This document shows positions 1 to 8,325 of a DNA stretch of 64,000 nt, one piece after another (the first letter of the stretch is position 1; the number at the start of each line of letters is the position of its first letter). This stretch comes from Bradyrhizobium canariense (lineage in GTDB: Bacteria > Pseudomonadota > Alphaproteobacteria > Rhizobiales > Xanthobacteraceae). The notes beneath the pieces were generated by a model. It did no database searches. It had not been told where the DNA came from and saw nothing but the letters and a program-made list of their open reading frames with translations. The stretch is from the NCBI RefSeq assembly GCF_900105125.1, contig NZ_LT629750.1, positions 7,343,001 through 7,407,000 of the forward strand. The letters are read 5' to 3'. The translations under genes and the position numbers were made by a program.

Positions 1-51
1 AATGGCGCGCTGCTCGTTCGTGTCCAGATCTCTCCAGGAAATGCCGTCCAT
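1..51 (-). CDS. Small hypothetical protein, 5' end only
   Basis: Reading leftwards from an ATG at 51 gives MDGISWRDLDTNEQRAI, which then runs off the window edge. Short proteins opening with a W-x-x-L/D-x-x-E-x-R pattern are common in Bradyrhizobium. No function is known, and only 17 codons are visible. Confidence 0.4.
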   Translation of the reverse strand, partial: MDGISWRDLDTNEQRAI

Positions 52-173
52 TGCACACCTCGGTTCGTCACGGATCACCCCCAGACCATGAGAATCCCCG
101 AAGGTTAAAGATTAATTAAAATTACCCGCGTGTTGGTTGCGTCTGCGTTTTCAAACCGAACAGGAAAGATGCT

Positions 174-326
174 ATGCGTAAACTTCTCACGCTCTTGATT
201 GCGCTGGGTGCGGTGGTTCTTCGCTGCATGACCGACGCCCTTCCCCGTCGCGTCGTTACATCGGCGGCTTCACACCCTCAGCGCCAATCACGACCGCGGC
301 GGCTTCTGAGCCGTCCTTCTTCATAA
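174..326 (+). CDS. Small putative secreted protein (50 aa)
   Basis: The ATG at 174 follows an AGGAAAG ribosome site. The first 17 residues (MRKLLTLLIALGAVVL) form a hydrophobic N-terminus like a signal peptide or membrane anchor. The remainder is short and rich in Arg, Ser and Pro, with no recognised domain. The tail may be out of frame, since the sequence changes character after about residue 20. Function unknown. Confidence 0.35.
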   Translation: MRKLLTLLIALGAVVLRCMTDALPRRVVTSAASHPQRQSRPRRLLSRPSS

Positions 327-375
327 CGACGAAAACCTTGCGCGCAGCTGCGAGCTGGTCGGCCGGAGCCACCGG

Positions 376-669
376 CTACCGCTCCCGCGCCAACTTACGC
401 TGTCCCAGTGCGGGTCTTTGCGAATCGGGATTGAACTCGCGCACGGCGTGGCGATTGACTGCCCGGAGGGTTGCGATGCGCGCGAACTCGATCGGGTCGC
501 CACGTTCGGCCGCGCTTGTTATCAGCTCCGCGGCCGTGAGGACGACCGGCGTGCCGCGTTCGGATGAAGGGACAGTGTTAACGAGGTGCACAATAGCGTC
601 GCGCAACGACGCCAGGCTAACGCCGCTGGGCAGCTCGATGGGTTCGGCAAAACGGCTATCCCATGACAC
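376..669 (-). CDS. Conserved small hypothetical protein, W-D-x-x-F-x-x-P-I-x-L-P family (97 aa)
   Basis: I start it at a GTG (669) because GAGGAG lies seven bases upstream. The N-terminus carries the pattern SWDSRFAEPIELPSG followed by L-x-x-L-R-D-A and, later, a F-A-R-I-A-x-L-R-A-x-N-R motif. I know this pattern from numerous small uncharacterised proteins of Bradyrhizobium and relatives. A second, damaged member lies at 11565-11852 in this window. No catalytic motif is visible, so no function is proposed. The plus-strand reading frame over the same bases (338-778) is a shadow. Confidence 0.65.
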   Translation of the reverse strand: MSWDSRFAEPIELPSGVSLASLRDAIVHLVNTVPSSERGTPVVLTAAELITSAAERGDPIEFARIATLRAVNRHAVREFNPDSQRPALGQRKLARER

Positions 670-894
670 AACGCAACTCCTCAACAGAACAGAGATTCAA
701 GCGGGCCCGGACCAGTTGGTAGGGCGCCTTTGTTTCAGGGCAGCTTCGTCGGCCACGGAAAATGGTTTCGTGGCCTAGGATACATCCGGACGAGGAAAGG
801 TGAGCTCAAGAGCTTTTCTTTTTTGGAGCGCCACGGAACTAACTCAACCTGGGACCCGTTGGCTTCGGTCACGGAAAAAGGGGCAGGGTAAGCA

Positions 895-1098
895 ATGGCT
901 CAGAGACCCAATCTCACTCCGGTCGACAAGCGTAAGTCGGATCGCCGCGAGGCCGAAAGGCTGGACCTGGAGAAGCATGCGCGATTGGAAGCAGGTTTGA
1001 TCGATCCCGTGAGCGCCATTCAGCCGGCGCCAACCGCTGAGCATCAACACCAGGAAGGCCTATCGTTCTGGCAGGCGGTCAAGACGATGTTCAACTAG
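895..1098 (+). CDS. Small hypothetical protein (67 aa)
   Basis: The ATG at 895 follows AGGG at a usable distance. The protein is charged in its first half (repeated R, E, K) and ends with F-W-Q-A-V-K-T-M-F. It has no Cys and no membrane segment. Not recognised. It is plausible because codon use is even and the ribosome site is sensible. Confidence 0.45.
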   Translation: MAQRPNLTPVDKRKSDRREAERLDLEKHARLEAGLIDPVSAIQPAPTAEHQHQEGLSFWQAVKTMFN

Positions 1099-1564
1099 AC
1101 GTCGTGATTCATCCGCCAATGCAGGCGGCAACAGGCGGCCTCCCGCGCTCCGCTGCCGGCCATGAATGTGCCTTGATTGCCACCGAGGCGGCCTTACTTT
1201 CTTGGCAAGAGCCCCAAGACAATCCACTGAATAGGAAAGAACGGAAAGAGCAGGGGGCCTAGGAGGATCAAAGCGCGTTTGCGTTGACGCCTTGGTAGCG
1301 GCTCCGAGGACAAACGATGATCAAGGAAACTAAGTTTCTTCCGAAAGCAGGCCGTAAGGACCGAACGTCTTGCGTACGCGATGTCCGACATTGAAACAGC
1401 GCATAGCTGTCCGGTCTGGTTCAAGCGTATCGCAGGCAGGGCGACGCGCCGTGCGCGAAAATGCCCGCGGCTTTTCACTTTAAATGGTCGCTTGCCAGCT
1501 TATGGTGTCCCCAATGATGATCCTTTCATTCGACCGGTACCCTAACCGATAGCTGGAGAGCTCC
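1099..1564. other. Stretch without a supported gene
   Basis: I see no convincing gene. The only protein-like segment is a hydrophobic tail on the minus strand ending at 1194, which lacks a good start. Confidence 0.4.
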
Positions 1565-1792
1565 ATGGGTGCGAAAACCACGTTCATCTGTGATTGCTGC
1601 TTTCGCGAAGCGGACGACAATTTGGGGTGGGCGCATGTCAGCGTCAGCGGCGCCAGCGATGGCAGGCAGCTCATGCCGGATGACAAACGGGACTTATGCG
1701 AGATCTGCTGGAGCCCGCTTCAGACGTTAATGAAGAAAGTCCACGAAGAGGCACGACAGAAGCGGAACTCACCCGACGCCGCCGAAACTTGA
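1565..1792 (+). CDS. Small Cys-rich protein, putative zinc ribbon (75 aa)
   Basis: Two Cys pairs are visible: C-D-C-C near residues 10-13 and C-E-I-C near residues 47-50, which would suit one structural zinc. GGAGAG lies six bases before the ATG. The C-terminal third is helical and charged. It is one of at least seven small Cys-x2-Cys proteins in the first 17 kb. The role is unknown; nucleic-acid or protein binding is a guess. Confidence 0.55.
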   Translation: MGAKTTFICDCCFREADDNLGWAHVSVSGASDGRQLMPDDKRDLCEICWSPLQTLMKKVHEEARQKRNSPDAAET

Positions 1793-1868
1793 ACCGGGTT
1801 TGATCCCAGCGCCGGCGAGATGCCTGCCCGGGCGAAACGGAAGCGCGATACGTTGGAAAGCTACCGGG

Positions 1869-2054
1869 TCACTTAGCGTAACCCTGAGAGCGGAGCCAGG
1901 CGATTTTGCGGTCTCCGTTCATCCAGTCGTCGGCGTCCGCCTTGCTCGTTAATCCGGCAATTTCGCGGGAATCGGCGCCGGGATAATCTGCTTGGATTTT
2001 CCAGTCATCGTCAGCGTCGCGGATAACCTTGAAGGTCACTTTTGCTTTTGCCAT
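1869..2054 (-). CDS. Conserved small hypothetical protein (61 aa)
   Basis: It begins MAKAKVTFKV and ends WLRSQGYAK, with a central D-D-W-K-I-Q and Y-P-G-A-D. I recognise this general layout from a recurrent small Bradyrhizobium protein family of unknown function. It is acidic and soluble, with no Cys. It is transcribed opposite to its left-hand neighbour. Confidence 0.65.
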   Translation of the reverse strand: MAKAKVTFKVIRDADDDWKIQADYPGADSREIAGLTSKADADDWMNGDRKIAWLRSQGYAK

Positions 2055-2317
2055 GCCGCATTATGCAGGCAATTCCCTCAAAAGAGAACCCGCACCTTTC
2101 CCTCCGCCGACTTCGCCCTGTATTCGATCTCAGCCAGCAATGCGGCTCGACCGCATTGCCTCCAGTTTTCCTGTTAACGATTTCGAGAGGTGAGCTGTTT
2201 TGAACACTATGTTGGGGAAGGGACGTGAAACACTGCCTCCATCACCGCTCCCTCTCGGCAGAAATACCGGTGACTGAGAGTCCTGTATGCTCCCGCCTGA
2301 TTTTAAAGGCGCGTACC

Positions 2318-2527
2318 ATGATCCTATATCGACGCCCGCGTTGCCCCCAATGCCAAGCAGCAACCGAACTGGCACGCGTCGCCCCCGGCCCCTCCGGCTT
2401 TGGCATTCGAACATTCGAATGCCCCGCTTGCGATCTGGTTTATCATGGCGTCGTTGATCTTATTGACCCCATGAAATCCATTGAGACAAGAGGCTGGCTC
2501 TGGAGCGAATTGCGAGCGCCAACGTAA
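2318..2527 (+). CDS. Small zinc-ribbon protein (69 aa)
   Basis: The sequence C-P-Q-C near residue 9 and C-P-A-C near residue 35 form a two-knuckle zinc ribbon. The conserved context R-P-R-C-P-Q-C ... R-T-F-E-C-P-A-C and the tail D-P-M-K-S ... G-W-L are typical of a widespread rhizobial small-protein family. I chose the ATG at 2318, just before the first knuckle. No enzyme function is known. Confidence 0.65.
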   Translation: MILYRRPRCPQCQAATELARVAPGPSGFGIRTFECPACDLVYHGVVDLIDPMKSIETRGWLWSELRAPT

Positions 2528-2564
2528 TGGCGGCAAACTACCGCGGTCAATGCGGGAGGTGATG

Positions 2565-2783
2565 ATGGACCAACGCTATTTCAGACGGCAAGCCGACCGA
2601 TGCCGCCGCCGCGCTCGCGATAGCACCGACCCAGATTTACGGGTGACTCTGTTTCGGATGGGCGACGAGTTTCAAATGATGGCCGACGAGATTGAAAACG
2701 ATGAGATCATCTTCGCAGAGCGCAAAAAAGTTGAAGGAACACGACGGCTCATTGAGGGTATCGCGCTCCCGCCGGATCCATAG
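2565..2783 (+). CDS. Small hypothetical protein (72 aa)
   Basis: GGAGG at 2555-2559 is five bases before the second of two adjacent ATGs, so I start at 2565. The protein begins MDQRYFRRQADRCRRRAR, is rich in Arg at the N-terminus and acidic in the middle, and looks all-helical. Short proteins with an F-R-x-x-A-x-x-C-R-x-x-A start are common in Bradyrhizobium. Function unknown. Confidence 0.55.
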   Translation: MDQRYFRRQADRCRRRARDSTDPDLRVTLFRMGDEFQMMADEIENDEIIFAERKKVEGTRRLIEGIALPPDP

Positions 2784-3017
2784 GAGGGCGGGGGACATGC
2801 CGTCACTTCAGCAGCGGCTCCGGCGAACATGCCGCCGCAATAGATCATGTACTTGTTGGCCCCAGCGCCAGGCCGATCAGCCAGCCCAGCGGATGGCGGC
2901 ATAGCCGCTATAATCCCTCTCGCTATCACAGGTTAGCGACGGAACAGGAAAAAGGACATAATTGGGAAGAAAAGAGATCAGGCTTTCTGGTTTTGGTAGC
3001 CAGCTTGGACGGTGTCG

Positions 3018-3431
3018 ATGAGCCTCAGTGAAGACCCTGGTTGTTCGCATTGCCGGTATCCGTTCGAAATCGTCGTTGTAAAATTTAGATTTAGTGGCAC
3101 TGCCATGGTCGCGCGTTGTCCGAATTGCGCGATCGCGTGCGCTGAAGAATGGCGGGCCGCAGAATCGAAAACTCTTGATAGTGCCAGAAAGAAATCGAGC
3201 ATTACTCGGGGCTTTTGGCGGGGAGCGGCCAGCAAAATGGACTCGCTTAATCTGCGATTCAGATACGTTCTCGCGTTTCTAATCGGAGCTGCGATCACCG
3301 CGGCTGCACTGCGCCACGCCGTTCACATGTATGGCGGGATCCCCCGCGAAGAGATTCGCGTGGGTGCGCTAATGGCCATTCCAGCTGTCGCGCTGGTGAT
3401 AATCTTCTTCCGAGGGAAGCGCCAGCGCTGA
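3018..3431 (+). CDS. Zinc-ribbon protein with two C-terminal membrane helices (137 aa)
   Basis: The N-terminus holds C-S-H-C and C-P-N-C (about residues 10-40), a zinc ribbon. Two hydrophobic helices follow, at roughly residues 84-102 and 113-130, so the ribbon is probably held at the inner membrane. The start is ATG at 3018, with an alternative GTG at 3012. Function unknown. It differs from the soluble zinc ribbons nearby by its membrane part. Confidence 0.6.
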   Translation: MSLSEDPGCSHCRYPFEIVVVKFRFSGTAMVARCPNCAIACAEEWRAAESKTLDSARKKSSITRGFWRGAASKMDSLNLRFRYVLAFLIGAAITAAALRHAVHMYGGIPREEIRVGALMAIPAVALVIIFFRGKRQR

Positions 3432-3823
3432 GCGCCCTCAGCCGTGCCAAACAGAAACGGCGCTGTTACCAGCGCCGTTCTGGTGCACCTATCGCGTGGA
3501 ACCGGCCCACTTCGACTGGCGCTGACGGGAGCGACCCGCTCTGGCTCTGCTGGCGTGGGAAGCCCTGGCTCGCGATCCGTTGGCGAGGCTATGCCGCATC
3601 GAAATGGAGTCAACTGGAACGACAATTAATTTTAGGCCAGTGGCTTTCACCCATCACGGCATCGCAGCATCGGGCTTGGCAGATCGCATCCAGGCTCACG
3701 TCGCGTCCTTGGATGCGTTCCAATGGCGCCCCGGCATTCGCTAGCCCAACACGCGAACGCGCATGGGCGCCGCTACCGCGTGGCGGCGCAATAACAAAAA
3801 GATCGCCCGCAGTATGCCGGCAA
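3432..3823. other. Stretch without a supported gene
   Basis: I found no reading frame with convincing coding character on either strand. A short GC-rich inverted repeat, ggcgctgttaccagcgcc, sits near 3459-3476. Confidence 0.35.
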
Positions 3824-3970
3824 TCAGGCCAGTGCAAAAGTCCGCGCCCGCGTCACGAAGCCTTGGCCGCAAGAGTCGCAACTCCAGAGGTAATCGATCT
3901 CGCCGTCGGATTTCAGGACGGACGCTTCAGGAGCGATCATGGAATCCGAGCATAATGAGCACCGCGGCAT
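3824..3970 (-). CDS. Very small zinc-ribbon protein (48 aa)
   Basis: Translation from the ATG at 3970 gives MPRCSLCSDSMIAPEA, and the second knuckle is W-S-C-D-S-C-G-Q-G-F. The two Cys-x2-Cys pairs are about 27 residues apart, which fits one zinc site. The frame is open to a TGA at 3824. Its conserved look argues that it is real despite its length. Function unknown. Confidence 0.6.
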   Translation of the reverse strand: MPRCSLCSDSMIAPEASVLKSDGEIDYLWSCDSCGQGFVTRARTFALA

Positions 3971-4075
3971 ATTTCGTACCCGCGACCACTGTCGTCAACG
4001 ACGCACTCCAAATGTTTGTTTGTCGGGTCCCTGCAAGCGTGCATGTGAAATCGCGTCGACGTTTCAACAGCGGAC

Positions 4076-4207
4076 TTAAGTCCAGTCTACTACCGCGTCG
4101 ATGAACGTTCGAGCCTGCCGGATCGCATCTACTCTCGAGGTGCAAACACCGACCGTGATTGTCTTGTTTTTGCCTACGGTCCATTTCCAGCTGCGCGGGA
4201 AAATCAT
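4076..4207 (-). CDS. Very small hypothetical protein (43 aa)
   Basis: Begins MIFPRSWKWTVGKNKTITVG, then V-D-A-I-R-Q-A-R-T-F-I. It resembles short beta-hairpin plus helix proteins that recur in Bradyrhizobium genomes. The ribosome site is weak. Function unknown. Confidence 0.45.
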   Translation of the reverse strand: MIFPRSWKWTVGKNKTITVGVCTSRVDAIRQARTFIDAVVDWT

Positions 4208-4803
4208 TTCAATTACCGAGTATGAGATGCCACGATGTTTCATCGACAAACTCCGGCAATGGTGGTCGTTATCAACTTTGGGGGCGATCTGAGCTTATGG
4301 CGCCCTTGCCCGGATGTCACCACAAACCATACTGGGCTGAGCGGGGTTCATTGCGCTCGCCAATAGAGTCGATTTGTCGCCACGCTGTTTCGCCCGTGCG
4401 CTTCGTCTTGTGATTTCAGCCTTGCTTTGGGCGACGGTGGATCGTGGCGAGCGGAGGTTTTCGATTTATTGGCGGATAACGTGGCCATCGGGGTTGGCGC
4501 ATTTCTCTACACGGCTGAACTTCCATCGGTGCCGTGATACGCTTCTTCGGCATGCTTTCTCCCCCTTCACTAGTCAAGGAATGAAGTTCCCACCAAATCA
4601 ACGGCTTCGGGAACAAACTCGTTCCATGGCCAGTATGATCGGCCACGGTATTCCCGTGCGCATCGCCAAGCGGATGCAAGAGATCGCGCCACCTTAACGG
4701 TGTCCACGGTAAGCGATAGCGAACCTAAATGGGTGAAATGGAACGCTTGCACGGCATGAACATTGCTTTGTCAGCTTGGGGCTTGGCAACCTAGGAGCTT
4801 GGC
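4208..4803. other. Stretch without a supported gene
   Basis: Several short overlapping frames exist, but none has a motif or a clear composition signal. A 45-codon minus-strand frame at 4416-4553 has a GGGGGAG ribosome-like site but an unconvincing product. Confidence 0.35.
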
Positions 4804-5025
4804 ATGGCAACCCAGATCGTCATGGATCACACCGGAGATACACGGCACAGTTTCGATACGGCGGATGCCGAGGCGCTGTTCAGGGCCGAGGAGCGCTTCA
4901 AGGAACTGACGCGTGTCGGCTTTACGGCAGCAGTTCGCTCCACTTCCGGCGAAGTCGCCATAAAGCGGACGTTCGATCCGACCGCTGAGGAAACATTATT
5001 CTTTCCTCGTTTGGTCGGCGGCTAA
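4804..5025 (+). CDS. Conserved small hypothetical protein (73 aa)
   Basis: Starts MATQIVMDHTGDTRHSFD and ends F-D-P-T-A-E-E-T-L-F-F-P-R-L-V-G-G. Both ends are strongly characteristic of a small conserved Bradyrhizobium / Rhodopseudomonas protein. A gene of another recurrent small family follows after 16 bases, probably co-transcribed. Function unknown; no zinc or membrane motif. Confidence 0.7.
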   Translation: MATQIVMDHTGDTRHSFDTADAEALFRAEERFKELTRVGFTAAVRSTSGEVAIKRTFDPTAEETLFFPRLVGG

Positions 5026-5041
5026 TCGCCGTCCGCTTGTC

Positions 5042-5461
5042 ATGTTCGGCTTTCTACGATCCCAAGCCGACGGTCGCTCGCGCGTCCAAAAATTGCGCGA
5101 GTGGTTCCAAGGATTTCTGGGTGAAGACCTTAGCGAAGCTCGGGGCCTAAAGCTTTTGAGCGAATGGCTATCGCCTGAGCAACGAGCGCAATTCGAGGCA
5201 GAAAAATATTTCGACGTCATCGGCTGCGATAGCGGAAAGCGTTATCGTATCCTCTACGGCTCCGCGATGAACATACAGCAACTCGACGATCGCGGCCGGC
5301 CCTTGGTTTGCTGGTGTCTGGTTCCCGATGCATATTATATCGTCCCAGGCGATGTGATGCTGGCACAGAAGATCGCGCTGGAGACCAACGAGCGCGCCGC
5401 ACTGACCGTGGCGAACAAGTTCGCGCCAAGGGAAACCCAGCCCCATGTACATACTCGCTGA
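5042..5461 (+). CDS. Conserved hypothetical protein (139 aa)
   Basis: Features are a helical N-terminus, a W-L-S-P-E-Q-R-A-Q-F motif, then F-D-V-I-G-C-D-S-G-K-R-Y-R-I and a C-terminal P-G-D-V-M-L-A-Q-K-I-A-L-E-T. I know this architecture as a conserved protein of unknown function in Bradyrhizobiaceae. It follows the 73-aa gene by 16 bases on the same strand, so the two are likely one transcription unit. Confidence 0.7.
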   Translation: MFGFLRSQADGRSRVQKLREWFQGFLGEDLSEARGLKLLSEWLSPEQRAQFEAEKYFDVIGCDSGKRYRILYGSAMNIQQLDDRGRPLVCWCLVPDAYYIVPGDVMLAQKIALETNERAALTVANKFAPRETQPHVHTR

Positions 5462-5533
5462 TACCAGGGGCGTGACCTTTTTCGCAGGTGCCGATGATCC
5501 TGTTTGGCTCCTATGACTTGTTGGCAGAATAGC

Positions 5534-5731
5534 CTACTCCGCAGCGTCAAGCCTCAAGACGATCGCTGGCTCTAGTGCCGTCGACTGGAACGAATATACC
5601 GAGAGCAACATGTAATGGCACGTAGGACACTCCAATGCGCGGACGTCGCCAAAAATCCGCATCAGCGGCCTAGGAGCAAGAATCATTACACTGTCGCATT
5701 CAGGGCATTGAGGATGGTCTGACATTGCCAT
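5534..5731 (-). CDS. Small zinc-ribbon protein (65 aa)
   Basis: C-P-E-C and C-P-T-C are separated by about 27 residues. I start at ATG 5731, eight bases after an AGGG; GTG 5740 and ATG 5725 are alternatives. The spacing and the R-A-L-E-C-P-T-C context match the other small ribbons in the island. Function unknown. Confidence 0.55.
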   Translation of the reverse strand: MAMSDHPQCPECDSVMILAPRPLMRIFGDVRALECPTCHYMLLSVYSFQSTALEPAIVLRLDAAE

Positions 5732-5952
5732 GCTTCGCACCCTTTTATGAATGGCGAGCAGCGCACCAAAGAGGGCGTTGTTCCGGTCCTCGTCTTACTA
5801 ACTCAGCCCACGTCCGGCGCGTGTGAAGCCGATCACACTACCGCGGCACCGGGCGGCGTTTTCGCGCACGGCGAATGCACTTCAGAAATACCCTCCGCCA
5901 ACGAAAGGATTTACGAGAACAAAAGATGCGAAAGTCCGATCTATCCAACCCA

Positions 5953-6144
5953 CTACTTTTCTTTTGATTTCGCGGCGTCCCTTTCCAAACGCTCAGCCCT
6001 TAATCGTTCGTAGTTTTTTCGGAAGGCTTCCTGGGCTTTGTCGTATTCCGTTTTTGGCTTCTTGGTACTGGCTCCGTGAAAAGCCTTACCAGCCTCTCGC
6101 TGCGCTGGCGTGAGCGCGAGATCTTTTGACGTTTTGTCAGCCAT
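5953..6144 (-). CDS. Conserved small charged protein (63 aa)
   Basis: Starts MADKTSKDLALTPAQREAGK and continues as a highly charged helix ending in a Lys/Glu-rich tail. It belongs by sequence pattern to a recurrent small Bradyrhizobium family. GGAGG on the minus strand lies just upstream of the ATG. Function unknown. Confidence 0.65.
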   Translation of the reverse strand: MADKTSKDLALTPAQREAGKAFHGASTKKPKTEYDKAQEAFRKNYERLRAERLERDAAKSKEK

Positions 6145-6458
6145 AGATCACCTCCAAATATCAGTGACCGCTGAGCAAACGATAGCGCCATCGCGGCGTG
6201 CTGCAATCGAACTCGTGCGTTAAGCTTTATGAGGGAGCTGGGAACCGAACATGCTGGGAGGCCCAGCATAGCAGTCGGGACATACAAGGCGTTAACGTAG
6301 TTGGCGCTCAAGTTTCTAAGCTGCACGGAAATCGCCCATCAAGATTCGGCGCGTACGCCGCTTCCTTGGCCAGGAGATGATAAACGCGCGCAATTGTCCG
6401 CTGCTTCTCCTCCGCCCGGCCGACCGACATCCGACGGCGCATTCGCGAATATGTCACT
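6145..6458. other. Stretch without a supported gene
   Basis: The codons before 6459 stay open back to a stop near 6376 in the same frame, but contain no usable start codon. Confidence 0.3.
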
Positions 6459-6614
6459 GTGCAATTTCGGCAGTTCAGCAAATTCGACACTGTTTGCCTG
6501 GACGCCCGCCTTTATAATGACGGCAACGCTGCGCTCCTCGACCGCCTCTATAGTGAGGCCGGCACCGGATACTGGGACTTCAACATGATGGCATCCGCCG
6601 GACGCCGAAAATGA
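6459..6614 (+). CDS. Small hypothetical protein, possibly 5'-truncated (51 aa)
   Basis: From a GTG at 6459 the product reads MQFRQFSKFDTVCLDARLYN and ends F-N-M-M-A-S-A-G-R-R-K. The protein-like character extends upstream (R-R-I-R-E-Y-V-T-V) without an ATG, GTG or TTG in a good place. The original start may have been lost, or an unusual start such as ATC at 6429 may be used. Function unknown. Confidence 0.4.
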   Translation: MQFRQFSKFDTVCLDARLYNDGNAALLDRLYSEAGTGYWDFNMMASAGRRK

Positions 6615-6680
6615 TACGGCGCGCGCGAAAGAGCACCCAAAGGCGATGGATTTTATTCGTCGGCCAGTCCGTTCGCATCG

Positions 6681-6908
6681 ATGGCCGCAGGACAGATCGC
6701 TACCCAGACGCTGCTTTCGCTTCTGATCAATCTGTATATCGGAGGATGCGACGATCGCGATGAAGCTAAGCGGGAGAGCACCGGCGCAGCCGAAAACATG
6801 CTCGACACAGCCGCAATACCCGACGTGTCCGCGGCGGATCAGAAGGCTGCGCGGGATCAAGCCAAAGTCCTAGTTAGAGCGCTCATCTCGGGCGGTCGAA
6901 CGAATTGA
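6681..6908 (+). CDS. Small hypothetical protein (75 aa)
   Basis: An N-terminal hydrophobic patch (A-T-Q-T-L-L-S-L-L-I-N-L-Y-I-G-G) is followed by a polar helical region. Not recognised. Its 3' end overlaps the 3' end of the opposite-strand gene by 52 bases, so one of the two gene models may be too long. Confidence 0.4.
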   Translation: MAAGQIATQTLLSLLINLYIGGCDDRDEAKRESTGAAENMLDTAAIPDVSAADQKAARDQAKVLVRALISGGRTN

Positions 6909-7090
6909 TGCCGGTAAATTTCAGGAAAGAGGCTGCGGCTGCCGTCGCCCTCGTTACTTTCGCCGATAGATTGTTCCGAGTGCGTCCTTATGCGGCGCAA
7001 GCGCGATTGCCGGGCCCTTACTGCAAAGCCTGACGCAAAACCACAAGCAAAAGAGGCTGCAATAATGAGGATGGCGCCGACTACTGTCAT
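6857..7090 (-). CDS. Small membrane protein (77 aa)
   Basis: The ATG at 7090 follows GGGAGAGAG on the minus strand. The first 25 residues (MTVVGAILIIAASFACGFAS...) are one strong membrane helix, followed by an Arg-rich stretch (RARQSRLRRIR), which suggests N-out/C-in topology. The family is common in Bradyrhizobium and uncharacterised. Confidence 0.6.
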   Translation of the reverse strand: MTVVGAILIIAASFACGFASGFAVRARQSRLRRIRTHSEQSIGESNEGDGSRSLFPEIYRHQFVRPPEMSALTRTLA

Positions 7091-7133
7091 TTCGAGCGCT
7101 CTCTCCCGGCGATATGGGCTGACAAGCTCCTAG

Positions 7134-7265
7134 TCATCGCAGCAGGAAAATAAGTCCATTCACGATAAGCAAAACCGTGACCACCGCGACTAGGAAGAAT
7201 GCTGGACCGTCGGGCATCGCGTGATCCCGTATCCGCCAAACGTACTTTTGCAGGCGAGGAAGCAT
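7134..7265 (-). CDS. Very small membrane protein (43 aa)
   Basis: MLPRLQKYVWRIRDHAM precedes a single hydrophobic helix, A-F-F-L-V-A-V-V-T-V-L-L-I-V-N-G-L-I-F-L-L. A shorter start at the internal ATG is possible. Single-helix proteins of this size next to another single-helix gene (6857-7090) could form one unit. Function unknown. Confidence 0.5.
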   Translation of the reverse strand: MLPRLQKYVWRIRDHAMPDGPAFFLVAVVTVLLIVNGLIFLLR

Positions 7266-7576
7266 TGTACTCTGCAGAGGTTAGATAGACATCCGCGTAC
7301 AGCGTATAATTTCTGCGTTGGCCGGCAATAAACCTCGCTCGTTAAGCTGAATGCCGCAACGGCGAGTTAATTCTGGAACATGCTGTAGCCACCCGCAGCA
7401 CGAGCCCGCGCAGATTCAAAAGTAGGCCACTAACGCGAAAGCCCGGCATGCTGGCCGGGCTGATCGCAAGTATGATTTCAGAAGCCATCAAGCCGAATAA
7501 TGCTCAGTGGCATTTGTTGGGTCCGGACAGTGCAATCCACCGGTAGCTATCTGTCTGAGCGAGCGGCAAAGGTTCA

Positions 7577-7610
7577 AAGAAAAAGCCCCACCCGAGGCCA
7601 CGGGCAGGGC
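7577..7610 (-). terminator. Candidate intrinsic terminator, minus strand
   Basis: Arms GCCCCACCCG and CGGGCAGGGC (10 bp with two wobble pairs, 6-nt loop). On the minus strand the hairpin is followed directly by a T-run. Confidence 0.5.
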
Positions 7611-7767
7611 AAGAAGCAACTTGAAGGGACTACAACGCCACGCGCAACGGGCGAGAGTCCGACTGGGAGCAAATACCCCCATAGGGCGCCCATCAAATAG
7701 GAACCACGCTATCACGGGGAGTTTATACAGGTGCCGACTTCAAATCCCGGCACAGATTACCCCCAGG

Positions 7768-7799
7768 ACGGCCTCAGCGTGTCCCTATGCTGGGGCCGT
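7768..7799 (+). repeat. Interspersed hairpin repeat, copy 1
   Basis: Arms ACGGCCTCAGC and GCTGGGGCCGT (11 bp, one G-T wobble) with a 10-nt loop, followed by TTGTTTTGGG. Copies 2 and 3 are at 10635-10661 and 11473-11507. Confidence 0.65.
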
Positions 7800-7810
7800 T
7801 TGTTTTGGGT

Positions 7811-7839
7811 AAAGAAAAACCCGCCGGGTAACCGGCGGG
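7811..7839 (-). terminator. Candidate intrinsic terminator, minus strand
   Basis: A perfect 8-bp stem CCCGCCGG / CCGGCGGG with a 4-nt loop. The minus strand then reads TTTTTCTTT. Confidence 0.55.
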
Positions 7840-8043
7840 CTTCGAACTACGATCGGGCTTGAAGGCGCCGACTTGCCCAGCGGTGACCTCCGTGGCCACC
7901 GCCAGGATGGCGGCATTTCGTGAGGAATAGCTCCCCAATCGAGCCATTCACTACTTCCGGGGCGAGACAGTGAAGCTCTGCAATTTCTGCCGAAGCCGAT
8001 CGCCGCCAACAAGCCACACCGGCTCATCAACCGAGCGAAAATA

Positions 8044-8074
8044 GAACCCGCCCCAGCCGGCGGGTTCTTCTTTT
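8044..8074 (+). terminator. Candidate intrinsic terminator, plus strand
   Basis: A perfect 9-bp stem GAACCCGCC / GGCGGGTTC, 6-nt loop, then TTCTTTT. No protein gene lies directly upstream. Confidence 0.6.
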
Positions 8075-8273
8075 GATGACCTCTAAAATATAGTCCGCAA
8101 TGCTGCCTGCAGACGAAGGGCGTAGCCAACTAGCTCGGAGCTCGCTTCGACTCGAACAGCGTTCGAATCCCATTTGGGCTCTGGCGGCTCAAGACAGTTG
8201 ATGCACCCCTCGAGACATTAACTACCCGAACGCATCGTCGTCGTGACCTTCTGGCGGTCATGGTATGAGTCGG

Positions 8274-8308
8274 AAAAGCCGCCGCTGCGGACATGGCGGC
8301 GGCTTTTT
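8274..8308. terminator. Bidirectional hairpin ahead of the XRE-like gene
   Basis: Arms AAAAGCCGCC and GGCGGCTTTT pair over 10 bp, with T-runs on either strand. It lies 18 bases before the GTG at 8326 and is duplicated at 13646-13680. It could end transcripts from both sides or attenuate the gene behind it. Confidence 0.55.
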
Positions 8309-8325
8309 CGTAGGCGGAGGCGGCC

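Larger units (their letters stand above)
7266..8172. other. Gene-free, hairpin-rich stretch
   Basis: No convincing protein gene is present. The stretch contains at least five stable inverted repeats (7440-7461, 7577-7610, 7768-7799, 7811-7839, 8044-8074), several with a T-run on one strand. That could mean non-coding RNAs or remnants of deleted genes whose terminators remain. Confidence 0.45.

Noticed and set aside
1194..1313. Small minus-strand membrane peptide ending in W-I-V-L-G-L-L-P-R-K
   Set aside because: The hydrophobic tail looks real, but only a TTG without a ribosome site could start it.
4416..4553. 45-aa minus-strand frame with a GGGGGAG site
   Set aside because: The product is rich in Pro and Arg without any conserved pattern.
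6339..6860. 173-aa minus-strand reading frame
   Set aside because: It is antisense to the more protein-like small frames at 6459 and 6681 and has no recognisable motif.
7725..7760. tRNA-like T-arm around gccgacTTCAAATCCCGGC
   Set aside because: The stem is 6 bp with an 11-nt loop and there is no anticodon or acceptor arm nearby.
8140..8180. tRNA-like TTCGAATCC
   Set aside because: No stems can be drawn around it; a chance match.
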